Of a DNA stretch of 10,622 nt, positions 1-7,054 are shown one piece after another (position 1 is the stretch's first letter; each line of letters opens with the position of its first letter). Location of the stretch: assembly GCA_002316005.1 (NCBI GenBank), contig DCIM01000047.1, positions 22,916 to 33,537 on the forward strand, read 5' to 3'. This DNA is from Prevotellaceae bacterium UBA1726 (GTDB lineage Bacteria > Bacteroidota > Bacteroidia > Bacteroidales > Bacteroidaceae). The notes below the pieces were generated by a model that was not told the origin of the DNA, did no database searches, and saw only the letters and a program-made list of their open reading frames with translations. Both the position numbers and the translations under genes were made by a program.

Positions 1-1094
1 CGATGGTTTTCGCGAAGCAATCGTTGTTGAAGAGCATTGACCAATCGTTGTTCAACTCGGTCAAGATTAGCATTACCTTTCTCCTTGAGTACCAAGCAGT
101 AAGAAGTGATTCGCTGAACAAGTGATTCAATCTTGTTTTTCTGGCGTTCAAGTCTTAGCGAGACAGAAGAAAGAATTGTATTCTGGGCATCCTCCACTCT
201 ATTCAAGACATCCACAAGGCGGTCAATCAGGAATGCTGCTGCGGCAGTTGGAGTCTTCACCTTCTGGAAGCTCACCATGTCAAGAACGCTCTCATCCCTA
301 TCATGCCCAATACCCGTAATGATTGGAATAGGAAAATTCGCTACATTCTCGGCAAGCGACAAAGTGTCAAATCCACTCATATCGGCAACAGCACCACCAC
401 CACGGATTATCACTACGCAAGAGAATAAAGCCTCTCCCCCGCCCTCCCCTGAAGGGAAGGGAGTTTTTGAATTCAAGGATTCGTAAATCGCGTCAAGGGC
501 GGCACATACGGATTGTTCCACTTGTTCGCCTTGCATTACGGCAGGAAAAAGAGTGACATCAAACTTGAATCCGTATTCGTTGTTGGCGAGTTGATTGCAG
601 AAATCGCCATATCCCGCAGCACCAGGACTTGAGATTACGGCTATTTTCTGACAGAAAAGAGGCAATTCGAGTTCGCGTTGCAAGTCGAACACACCCTCAT
701 CCTTCAGCGTCTGTATTATCTCCTGACGCTTGCGAGCCATATCGCCAATGGTGAATGTCGGGTCAATGTCGTTCACTATAAGTGAAAAACCGAAAGTAGG
801 ATGAAACTCCACCTTCGTTTTTACGAGCAGTTGCATTCCCGGACGAGGCAAATCGCCAGTAGCCTTCTGGAATTTTGCCGCCACTTTCACCCATTGCGAA
901 CGCCAGCATTTGGCAGGAGCCTGAGCCACAGGAGTAGCACCAAAAAGGTCTTTCTGCACAAGTTGCATGAAACAATGACCATTTCTCTCCTGAATGCTCA
1001 TGAGTTCAGCCTCCACCCAATACTGATTGGGCAGAGCCTCGGCAATGGTCTCAGAAACCAATGTGGTAAGGTCGTATAGGCTTAGCGTATCCAT
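1..1094 (-). CDS. xseA: Exodeoxyribonuclease VII large subunit, 3' end outside window
   Basis: Catalytic subunit of exonuclease VII, which with XseB degrades single-stranded DNA from either end in the cytoplasm. The first 364 residues are visible; the stop lies beyond base 1. The N-terminal ~105 residues read as the OB-fold nucleic-acid-binding domain (NQYWVEAELMS, then GHCFMQL). The Exonuc_VII_L domain follows with ISSPGAAGYGDF at 154-165, VVIIRGGGAVADMSGFD at 227-243 and GIGHDRDESVLDMV at 261-274. The last visible ~70 residues are charged and helical, as expected for the coiled-coil C-terminal region. The ATG at 1094 was chosen because the OB fold begins right after it and a promoter lies just upstream. 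An extra segment at about residues 207-223 is encoded by a GC-rich palindromic repeat and is not expected in the family; the frame stays open through it. xseB, often next to xseA, would lie outside the window. The family call is firm. Confidence 0.95.
   Translation of the reverse strand, partial: MDTLSLYDLTTLVSETIAEALPNQYWVEAELMSIQERNGHCFMQLVQKDLFGATPVAQAPAKCWRSQWVKVAAKFQKATGDLPRPGMQLLVKTKVEFHPTFGFSLIVNDIDPTFTIGDMARKRQEIIQTLKDEGVFDLQRELELPLFCQKIAVISSPGAAGYGDFCNQLANNEYGFKFDVTLFPAVMQGEQVEQSVCAALDAIYESLNSKTPFPSGEGGGEALFSCVVIIRGGGAVADMSGFDTLSLAENVANFPIPIITGIGHDRDESVLDMVSFQKVKTPTAAAAFLIDRLVDVLNRVEDAQNTILSSVSLRLERQKNKIESLVQRITSYCLVLKEKGNANLDRVEQRLVNALQQRLLRENH
427..467 (-). repeat. Palindromic repeat element (copy 1) inside xseA
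   Basis: GC-rich element in the coding strand of xseA. Arms CCCTCCCCT (442-450) and AGGGAAGGG (453-461) pair with one mismatch around a 2-base loop. In the gene's sense direction the palindrome is followed by GGGGGAGAGGCTTT, the same tail type seen in the copies at 7576-7640 and 8198-8262. It encodes the residues TPFPSGEGGGEAL (211-223) of XseA, just before the conserved VVIIRGGG. Its composition contrasts with the AT-richer surrounding gene. Confidence 0.75.
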
Positions 1095-1101
1095 CTGACT
1101 G

Positions 1102-1132
1102 CAAAAGTAACATTAAAAATCGGAAATGCCAA
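1102..1132 (-). promoter_or_regulatory. Bacteroidetes-type promoter for xseA
   Basis: Read on the minus strand, TACTTTTG (1109-1102) matches the TAnnTTTG -7 consensus exactly, and TTG (1132-1130) lies 20 bp upstream as the -33 element. The motif ends only 7 bases before the ATG codon, so the transcript should have a leader of just a few bases or none. Confidence 0.65.
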
Positions 1133-1182
1133 CGAGGAAGGTCAATTTTTCTCTGCATTTTTCCGTTATTTGTTGTTTTTCC

Positions 1183-1214
1183 TTTGGAAAGATGAAAAAA
1201 AAGTCGTATCTTTG
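1183..1214 (+). promoter_or_regulatory. Bacteroidetes-type promoter for the MATE gene
   Basis: TTTG at 1183-1186, a 20-bp spacer, then TATCTTTG at 1207-1214: a full match to the Bacteroidetes -33/-7 consensus (TTTG, TAnnTTTG). The start codon is at 1233, so the leader is short, roughly 15 bases, and A-rich (aaacaaataact) with no Shine-Dalgarno sequence, as is usual in this phylum. It probably drives the transporter and the overlapping phosphoesterase. Confidence 0.8.
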
Positions 1215-1232
1215 CCGAGTAAACAAATAACT

Positions 1233-2738
1233 ATGGATAACAAAAAAGCAACACTCGAACTTGGCACAAAGCCTGTAGGCTCGCTGCTCATGCAATATGC
1301 GCTTCCAGCCATCATAGCAATGGTTGCCAGTTCGCTCTACAACATGGTCGACTCCATCTTCATTGGTCAGGGAGTCGGTCCTTTGGCAATCAGCGGACTT
1401 GCCATCACATTCCCATTCATGAACCTCTCGGGCGCTTTTGGTGCTGCAATCGGCGTTGGAGCCTCAACACTCATAAGCGTTCGCCTTGGACAAAAGGACT
1501 ATGATTCGGCACAAAACATATTCGGCAACAGCATTACGCTTAATATCATAATAGGTATAGTATTCGCTACTGTCTGCCTTCTGTTTCTCAATCCGATTCT
1601 GATGTTCTTCGGGGCAACAGACAAGACAATCGACTATGCCCGGGAATACATGGAGATTATTCTCGCTGGTAATGCCATCACGCATCTGTATTTCGGCATG
1701 AATGCCATATTGCGCTCGGCTTCAAAACCAAAGACAGCGATGTACATAACTATGTTCACCGTTGTGCTGAACACGATTCTCGACCCTATTTTTATCTATA
1801 TTTTCCACTTGGGAATCCGTGGTGCTGCTTACGCCACTATCCTGGCTCAGTTCATTGCTATGTGCTGGCAGTTCCGCATCTTCTCAAACCAGAAAGAAGT
1901 GCTCCATCTGCGTCGTGGAATTTATGCATTGAAAAAGGAACTGGTGAAAAGGATTGTAGGCATCGGCATTTCGCCTTTCGCCATGAATGCCTGCGCCTGT
2001 CTGGTGGTAATCTTCATCAACACCTCTCTTATTAAATATGGTGATGAATATGCCGTTGGTGCTTATGGAATTGGCAACCGCCTTGTGTTCATCTTCATCA
2101 TGATATCAATCGGTATCAACCAAGGTATGCAACCTATCGTGGGATATAACTATGGTGCAAAGAACTACAAACGAATGATGCGTGCTGTAAATCTGGCGAT
2201 GATTGCCGCTACAGCTGCCACGACATTAGGATGGTTGGTTTGTGAGGGTATTCCTGAGATTTGTGTACGCTTGTTTACAAGCGATGAGCGACTGATAAAG
2301 GAATCAGTAAACGGTTTGCGAATCAATGCAATGGTCCTCTGTATCATCGGTTTCCAGATGGTGGTGACTAATTTCTTCCAGTCAATTGGAAAGGCAAAGA
2401 TAAGTATTTTCCTTTCGCTCTCTCGCCAGATGATTGTGCTTATCCCTGCCATTGTCATCTTGTCGTCAATATGGGGCGTGAATGGCGTTTGGGCGGCTTT
2501 GCCTGTAAGTGATGTTGTGGCATCCTTGCTGGCATTATGGTTCTTTGCCGTTTACATGAAGCGCTATCGCCATCATAAAGATGATGATGAGAATACACCA
2601 ACGGAAGAGAAAGAAAACGAACGAAACTACAATTACTATACACCTCGCTCGGGTGCTGCTCCTCGTGGAATGGCTCCTCAGGCTGGTGCTGCAATCTTCG
2701 AAAAGAGACATAATGAAGAGAATAGGAATAATCAGTGA
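1233..2738 (+). CDS. MATE family efflux transporter
   Basis: Inner-membrane multidrug/toxin extrusion antiporter that would export cationic drugs or metabolites using an Na+ or H+ gradient. The 501-residue protein has about twelve hydrophobic segments. The N-terminal signature LPAIIAMVASSLYNMVDSIF at 24-43, followed by IGQGVGPLAISGLAITFP, is typical of the NorM/MepA-like branch, and the second half repeats the pattern (NQGMQPIVGYNYGAKNYKR). The ATG at 1233 is preferred over an upstream in-frame ATG at 1170, because the latter lies 5' of the promoter and would add 21 non-homologous residues. An unusual hydrophilic tail of about 60 residues from ~442 has an acidic stretch, then an Ala/Gly/Pro-rich stretch. 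The last 26 bases overlap the next gene, so the two are probably translationally coupled. Substrate unknown. Confidence 0.93.
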   Translation: MDNKKATLELGTKPVGSLLMQYALPAIIAMVASSLYNMVDSIFIGQGVGPLAISGLAITFPFMNLSGAFGAAIGVGASTLISVRLGQKDYDSAQNIFGNSITLNIIIGIVFATVCLLFLNPILMFFGATDKTIDYAREYMEIILAGNAITHLYFGMNAILRSASKPKTAMYITMFTVVLNTILDPIFIYIFHLGIRGAAYATILAQFIAMCWQFRIFSNQKEVLHLRRGIYALKKELVKRIVGIGISPFAMNACACLVVIFINTSLIKYGDEYAVGAYGIGNRLVFIFIMISIGINQGMQPIVGYNYGAKNYKRMMRAVNLAMIAATAATTLGWLVCEGIPEICVRLFTSDERLIKESVNGLRINAMVLCIIGFQMVVTNFFQSIGKAKISIFLSLSRQMIVLIPAIVILSSIWGVNGVWAALPVSDVVASLLALWFFAVYMKRYRHHKDDDENTPTEEKENERNYNYYTPRSGAAPRGMAPQAGAAIFEKRHNEENRNNQ

Positions 2739-3219
2739 CACTCACTCCTTTTGGGACGAGAAGTTCAAGACTTATTTCGCAGAGTGCGACGAGATATGGC
2801 ATGCTGGCGACATTGGCTCAACTGATGTGGCTGAACGACTTGCTGCCGTCGCTCCGCTGAGGGCTGTCTGCGGCAACTGCGACGGGGGCGATTTGCGATT
2901 CCGTTTCCCTGAGAAACTGCGATTCAAATGCGAAGAGGCAGATGTTCTGCTTACGCATATCGGTGGTTATCCAGGCAACTACGACACTCGTATTCGTTCA
3001 ACTATTTATTCCTCACCACCCGACTTGTTCATCTGTGGACATTCGCACTTGCTGAAGGTGCAATATGACAAGACGCTTGGCCTTCTGCATCTCAATCCGG
3101 GGGCAGCAGGACAAATGGGTTGGCATCCTACAAGAACCCTCATGCGACTTACCATCGACGGCAAGGATTTCAAGGATTTGGAGGTTATTGAGTTGGGCGA
3201 TAATCACTCAAGATTGTAG
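2713..3219 (+). CDS. YfcE/MJ0936-type metallophosphoesterase
   Basis: Small calcineurin-like phosphodiesterase of 168 residues, the usual length for this family, which hydrolyses phosphodiesters using two divalent metals; physiological substrate unknown. Metal-binding motifs appear in order: D9-T-H11, G32-D33, G54-N55-C-D57, H82 in THIGG and G109-H-S-H112. Residues 1-14 (MKRIGIISDTHSFW) are the canonical start, so the ATG at 2713 was chosen rather than an earlier in-frame ATG at 2581 that would read through the transporter tail. It overlaps the MATE gene by 26 bp in another frame and probably shares its mRNA. No functional link to the transporter is evident. Confidence 0.92.
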   Translation: MKRIGIISDTHSFWDEKFKTYFAECDEIWHAGDIGSTDVAERLAAVAPLRAVCGNCDGGDLRFRFPEKLRFKCEEADVLLTHIGGYPGNYDTRIRSTIYSSPPDLFICGHSHLLKVQYDKTLGLLHLNPGAAGQMGWHPTRTLMRLTIDGKDFKDLEVIELGDNHSRL

Positions 3220-3227
3220 GCAAATGC

Positions 3228-3248
3228 AATAAATCTTTGATTTATGCG
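3228..3248. repeat. AT-rich inverted repeat upstream of rfbB
   Basis: ATAAATC TTT GATTTAT (3230-3246) is a perfect 7-bp inverted repeat with a 3-base loop, extended by GC pairs on either side if one A bulges. It fills the middle of the 70-bp gap between the phosphoesterase and rfbB. It contains AATCTTTG (3232-3239), one base off the TAnnTTTG -7 consensus, but no TTTG lies at the right distance upstream. It could be an operator, a weak promoter or a processing hairpin; it lacks the T-run of an intrinsic terminator. Confidence 0.4.
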
Positions 3249-3289
3249 TTATAAAAGAAAAGAAATAACTAAAAGCAACATATAAAAGT

Positions 3290-4423
3290 ATGAAATCAAT
3301 CGTTATCACTGGCGGAGCAGGCTTTATCGGAAGTCATGTCGTTCGCCTTTTCGTGAACAAATATCCAGAGTACAACATCATCAATCTGGATAAGTTGACA
3401 TACGCTGGCAACCTCGCCAACCTGAAGGATGTGGAGGACAAGCCAAACTATAAGTTCGTGAAGATGGACATCTGCGACTTTGATGCATTCTACAAACTGA
3501 TGCAGGATGAGCATGTTGACGGTATCATCCATCTTGCTGCAGAGAGTCATGTTGACCGCTCTATCAAGGATCCGTTCACCTTCGCTCGTACAAATGTGAT
3601 GGGAACTCTCTCACTTCTTCAGGCAGCAAAACTCTATTGGGAGTCACTCCCAGAGAAATATGAGGGCAAGCGTTTCTATCATATCTCTACTGATGAGGTT
3701 TACGGAGCACTTGAGATGACTCATCCGGAAGGCGTTCCTGCTCCTTTCACTACAAAGGCTTCATCGGACAAGAACCACGAGGCTTACGGCACGGAGTTCT
3801 TCCTTGAGACAACAAAGTACAATCCTCATTCGCCATATTCTGCTTCGAAGGCTTCAAGCGACCATTTCGTTCGTGCTTTCCACGATACCTACGGTATGCC
3901 TACTATCGTGACAAACTGCTCTAACAACTATGGTCCTTATCAGTTCCCAGAGAAGTTGATTCCGCTTTTCATCAACAATATCCGTCATCGCAAGCCTCTC
4001 CCTGTCTATGGCAAGGGCGAGAATGTGCGCGACTGGCTTTATGTTGTCGACCACGCTCGTGCCATCGATACTATTTTCCACAACGGCACTATTGCAGAGA
4101 CATACAACATCGGCGGTTTCAACGAGTGGAAGAACATTGATATTATTAAGGTTGTTATCAACACGGTTGATCGTCTGCTCGGTCGTAAGGAGGGTGAAGA
4201 TATGGACCTTATCACTTATGTTACCGACCGCCTCGGACATGATATGCGTTATGCTATTGACTCTCGCAAGCTTCAGGCAGAACTCGGTTGGGAACCTTCA
4301 TTGCAGTTTGAGGAGGGTATTGAGGAGACTGTGAAGTGGTATCTTGAGAACGAAGCTTGGATGGATAACATCACAAGCGGTGAATACGAGAAGTACTACG
4401 AATCAATGTACAAAGACAGATAA
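3290..4423 (+). CDS. rfbB: dTDP-glucose 4,6-dehydratase (RmlB)
   Basis: Converts dTDP-glucose to dTDP-4-keto-6-deoxyglucose, the branch point for dTDP-rhamnose and dTDP-amino-deoxysugars; cytoplasmic and NAD-dependent. The 377-residue protein is a short-chain dehydrogenase/reductase: Rossmann motif GGAGFIGSH (G8, G11, G14), substrate-binding LDKLTYAGNL at 33-42, HLAAESHVDRS at 81-91, catalytic T134-D135-E136 in STDEVYG, and Y183-SAS-K187. NNYGPYQFPEKLIPLF (212-227) and RDWLYV (247-252) are RmlB hallmarks. The stretch between VYG and NPHSPYSASK is longer than in the E. coli enzyme, as I recall for Bacteroidales homologues. It lies 13 bp before purT and supplies the substrate for the ketoisomerase encoded at 5698. 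RmlA, RmlC and RmlD are absent from the window. Confidence 0.97.
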   Translation: MKSIVITGGAGFIGSHVVRLFVNKYPEYNIINLDKLTYAGNLANLKDVEDKPNYKFVKMDICDFDAFYKLMQDEHVDGIIHLAAESHVDRSIKDPFTFARTNVMGTLSLLQAAKLYWESLPEKYEGKRFYHISTDEVYGALEMTHPEGVPAPFTTKASSDKNHEAYGTEFFLETTKYNPHSPYSASKASSDHFVRAFHDTYGMPTIVTNCSNNYGPYQFPEKLIPLFINNIRHRKPLPVYGKGENVRDWLYVVDHARAIDTIFHNGTIAETYNIGGFNEWKNIDIIKVVINTVDRLLGRKEGEDMDLITYVTDRLGHDMRYAIDSRKLQAELGWEPSLQFEEGIEETVKWYLENEAWMDNITSGEYEKYYESMYKDR

Positions 4424-4436
4424 TTGACACAAAGAT

Positions 4437-5618
4437 ATGACTAAGATTTTATTACTCGGTTCGGGTGAACTTGGAAAAGAGTTTGTTATTGCCGCAAAGC
4501 GTAAGGGTATTTATGTGGTTGCTTGCGATAAGTATGATAATGCTCCTGCTATGCAGGTTGCCGATGAGCGCGAGATTTTCTCTATGCTCGATGGCGATGC
4601 CTTGACAGCAGTTGTAAACAAGCATAAGCCTGACATCATCGTACCTGAGATTGAGGCTATACGTACTGAACGCTTGTTCGAGTTCGAGAAGCAGGGCATT
4701 CAGGTTGTGCCTTCGGCTCGTGCCGTAAACTACACAATGAACCGTCGTGCCATTCGCGATCTTGCTGCTCAGGAACTGGGCATTCGTACTGCCCGCTATA
4801 AGTATGCAAAGACTTATGACGAGTTGGTTGCAGCAAGCGAGTTTACGGGATTCCCTTGTGTCATCAAACCGCTCATGTCTTCGTCTGGTCATGGCCAGAG
4901 TACAGCAAAGTGCCATGAGGATCTTCGTAAGTGTTTCGATGATGCGATGGCGGGTGCTCGTGGCGATGTTCAGGAGATTATCTGCGAGGAGTTCATCAAT
5001 TTCGACTCAGAATTCACTCTCCTCACCGTCACTCAGAAGAATGGCCCTACTCTCTTCTGCCCTCCTATCGGTCATGTGCAGAAAGGTGGCGACTATCGCG
5101 AGAGTTGGCAACCATATCAGATTTCAGAAGAGGAACTGCGTAAGGCTGAGGATATGGCAGAAAAAGTTACTGCTGCACTCACAGGTTACGGCATCTGGGG
5201 TGTGGAGTTCTTCCTCACAAAGGAGGGTGAAGTCATCTTCTCTGAGTTGAGTCCTCGTCCACACGATACCGGTATGGTGACTCTCGGTCATACAACAAAC
5301 CTCTCGGAGTTTGAGTTGCACCTTCGTGCAGTTCTCGGTTTACCAATCCACGATATCCGTCTTGAGCATGCTGGTTGCTCGGCTGTTGTTCTTGCCGACA
5401 AGGACTACGAGGAGTCGCCTTCATACAATCTCATGGATGCTCTTCGCGAGGAGTGCACTCGTGTTCGCATCTTCGGCAAACCGGAGGCTCACTTCGGTCG
5501 TCGCATGGGTGTTGTTCTTTGCTATGGCGAGAAGGATGCCGACCTGAACGCTCTCCGTGATAAGGCAAAGCGCCTTGCCTCAACAGTTCTCGGCACCGAC
5601 CCTTACATGGATAAATAG
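4437..5618 (+). CDS. purT: Formate-dependent phosphoribosylglycinamide formyltransferase (PurT)
   Basis: ATP-grasp enzyme of de novo purine synthesis that makes formyl-GAR from GAR, formate and ATP without folate. At 393 residues it matches the E. coli enzyme in length. Motifs in order: LLLGSGELGKE (5-15), APAMQVAD (36-43), IVPEIEAI (68-75), MNRRAIRDLAA (101-111), K144-P with the ATP loop MSSSGHGQS (147-155), GDYRESWQP (218-226), and the metal-binding acidic residues in GVEFF (E257) and SELSPRPHDTGMVTL (E270). His152 occupies the loop position where E. coli PurT has Lys. The gene starts 13 bp after rfbB, so the two are probably co-transcribed, although purine synthesis is unrelated to the sugar genes around it. 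A 79-bp gap with a hairpin repeat follows. Confidence 0.96.
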   Translation: MTKILLLGSGELGKEFVIAAKRKGIYVVACDKYDNAPAMQVADEREIFSMLDGDALTAVVNKHKPDIIVPEIEAIRTERLFEFEKQGIQVVPSARAVNYTMNRRAIRDLAAQELGIRTARYKYAKTYDELVAASEFTGFPCVIKPLMSSSGHGQSTAKCHEDLRKCFDDAMAGARGDVQEIICEEFINFDSEFTLLTVTQKNGPTLFCPPIGHVQKGGDYRESWQPYQISEEELRKAEDMAEKVTAALTGYGIWGVEFFLTKEGEVIFSELSPRPHDTGMVTLGHTTNLSEFELHLRAVLGLPIHDIRLEHAGCSAVVLADKDYEESPSYNLMDALREECTRVRIFGKPEAHFGRRMGVVLCYGEKDADLNALRDKAKRLASTVLGTDPYMDK

Positions 5619-5620
5619 TC

Positions 5621-5690
5621 ACCTTTCCCTTGGGTTTTCCAAAAGTCTCCCTAAATAGGGAGATTTAGAGGGTCTTCCGAGGGTCTCTAT
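5621..5690 (+). repeat. Intergenic hairpin repeat (looser member, copy 2)
   Basis: Fills nearly the whole purT-ketoisomerase gap. TCTCCCTA/TAGGGAGA (5646-5663) forms an 8-bp stem with a 2-base loop, followed by TTTAGAGGGTCTT. The octamer GAGGGTCT occurs twice, at 5668-5675 and 5679-5686. The plan (CTCCC palindrome, then a GAGG-CTT tail pointing downstream) resembles the elements at 427-467, 7576-7640 and 8198-8262, though exact identity is low. The hairpin could attenuate read-through, but only a 3-base T run follows it, so it is not called a terminator. Confidence 0.55.
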
Positions 5691-5697
5691 AACGACA

Positions 5698-6096
5698 ATG
5701 AAAACAAGATTCATAGACATTCCGCATTTCGGCGATCATCGCGGAGATCTATCCGTGGTGGAGGCTTTTAAGGATGTGCCTTTCGAAGTGAAGCGCGTCT
5801 TCTGGAACTACAATGTTCCGGAGGGCAAATCACGCGGGGCTCATGCTCACAAGAAATTGCGCCAACTGCTGATTGCCCTCAATGGCAGTTTCACGGTGAA
5901 TGTGGATGACGGCAAGGAAAAACAGGCATTTCTGCTCGACAACCCTTGGCAAGGACTTCTTGTTGAGGCTGGAGAATGGAGTTCTGAGGACTACTTCTCT
6001 CCTGGTGCTGTGTGCCTTGTGCTTTGTGACGATCATTACGATGAGGCGGATTACATTCGCGACTACGACGAATACATAAATTGGTTAGGTAAATAA
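5698..6096 (+). CDS. FdtA/QdtA-type sugar 3,4-ketoisomerase (cupin, WxcM-like)
   Basis: Predicted dTDP-4-keto-6-deoxyglucose 3,4-ketoisomerase, which moves the keto group to C3 so that an aminotransferase can act there. The 132-residue protein is a single cupin domain of the usual family length. The active-site motif SRGAHAHKK (45-53) carries the paired histidines H49 and H51, and the C-terminal signature YDEADYIRDYDEY (114-126) is characteristic. Product stereochemistry (galacto in FdtA, gluco in QdtA) cannot be told from sequence by eye. The segment aligned with the WHE motif of FdtA reads EWSSEDYF (93-100), without that histidine. It is followed 4 bp later by the acyltransferase gene, and with the aminotransferase forms a tight three-gene unit. 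The family call is firm; the exact sugar is inferred. Confidence 0.9.
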   Translation: MKTRFIDIPHFGDHRGDLSVVEAFKDVPFEVKRVFWNYNVPEGKSRGAHAHKKLRQLLIALNGSFTVNVDDGKEKQAFLLDNPWQGLLVEAGEWSSEDYFSPGAVCLVLCDDHYDEADYIRDYDEYINWLGK

Positions 6097-6100
6097 AGAG

Positions 6101-7048
6101 ATGCAGATAACAAGATACACAGCCGAAAGCAAAGCATTATGGGATGATTTCGTAGAGAAATCAAAGAACGGATCATTCCTTTTCAAGCGTGATTATATGG
6201 ATTATCACGCTGACCGCTTCGTTGACTTCTCGCTGATGTATCTCAACGAGAAAGGCAATATCATTGCTTTGCTTCCTGCTAACAGAAAGGATCAGGCATT
6301 ATATTCGCATCAAGGTCTCACCTATGGTGGTTTTATTCTATCGACCAAGGCCACGGTTGAATTGGTATTGGAATTGTTTGCCGAAACACGCACATACCTT
6401 CGTAATGAAGGATTGACGGAATTTTACTATAAGCAAGTTCCAACGATTTATCATCTCTGTCCTGCCGAGGAGGACGAATATGCCTTGTGGCGGAACAACG
6501 CCGAGATGGTTGTTTGCAACATTTCTGCTACTATTCCTCTGAATCACTCTACTCTCGAGATTCCATTCGAGCGTCGTAGGAACAGAGGCATTGCAAAGGC
6601 TAAGGAACAAGGATACAAAATCACCGAATCGGAAACTCCGGATGAGTTCTGGCCAATAATGGTTGATAATCTTCGTGAGAAGTATGACGCCAAACCGGTT
6701 CATTCGCTCAATGAAATGAAACTGCTGATGGGACGATTCCCAGACAATATCCGCTGCTTTTTGGCAAGCAAGAATGGAAAGGCTGAGGCTGGTGCTATTG
6801 TTTATCTCACCAAGCAAACCATCCATATTCAATATGCTCATGCCACTCCGGACGGCAAGACTGAAGGGGCACTCGACCTCCTCTATTCTGCATTGATTGA
6901 ACAATACAGGAAAGAGGGATTCCATTACTTCGACATCGGTACATCGAACGAAGATGGCGGCCGGGTTCTTAACGAGAATCTCATTGCCCAGAAAGAAGGT
7001 TTCGGGGCAAGGGGCATTGCTTACAAACAGTGGAAACTGACACTCTAA
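6101..7048 (+). CDS. FemAB-like GNAT acyltransferase, probable amino-sugar N-acyltransferase
   Basis: 315-residue cytoplasmic protein with the double-GNAT layout of FemAB-like proteins (Acetyltransf_6 type). The N-terminal half includes FLFKRDYMDYHADRF (26-40) and LLPANRKDQALYSHQGLTYG, where family members show substrate-site residues. The second half has RRRNRGIAKAKEQGY, an aGAIVYL strand and the C-terminal signature FDIGTSNEDGGRVLNENLI, followed by QKEGFGARG. No signal peptide or membrane segment. It lies 4 bp after the ketoisomerase and 6 bp before the aminotransferase. From this position I infer that it N-acylates (most simply acetylates) the 3-amino-3,6-dideoxy sugar made by its neighbours, a step done in characterised Fuc3NAc/Qui3NAc pathways by a left-handed beta-helix enzyme (FdtC/QdtC). 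It could instead act on a lipid-linked or peptidyl substrate. Confidence 0.85.
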   Translation: MQITRYTAESKALWDDFVEKSKNGSFLFKRDYMDYHADRFVDFSLMYLNEKGNIIALLPANRKDQALYSHQGLTYGGFILSTKATVELVLELFAETRTYLRNEGLTEFYYKQVPTIYHLCPAEEDEYALWRNNAEMVVCNISATIPLNHSTLEIPFERRRNRGIAKAKEQGYKITESETPDEFWPIMVDNLREKYDAKPVHSLNEMKLLMGRFPDNIRCFLASKNGKAEAGAIVYLTKQTIHIQYAHATPDGKTEGALDLLYSALIEQYRKEGFHYFDIGTSNEDGGRVLNENLIAQKEGFGARGIAYKQWKLTL

Positions 7049-7054
7049 GAAAAG

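Noticed and set aside
763..1295. Open frames on both strands across 763-1295, including 801-1079 plus
   Set aside because: They overlap xseA or its promoter region in other frames and encode no recognisable motif; xseA is continuous on the minus strand with conserved motifs.
2581..2712. N-terminal extension of the phosphoesterase from the ATG at 2581
   Set aside because: It would run through the transporter's tail with basic, non-homologous residues; the family start MKRIGIISDTH coincides with the ATG at 2713.
5646..5666. Intrinsic terminator after purT
   Set aside because: The stem is good but only three T bases follow, and the downstream sugar genes have no visible promoter of their own.
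6338..6925. A 195-codon minus-strand open frame opposite the acyltransferase gene
   Set aside because: It is antisense to a well-supported gene and has no recognisable motif, promoter or leader.
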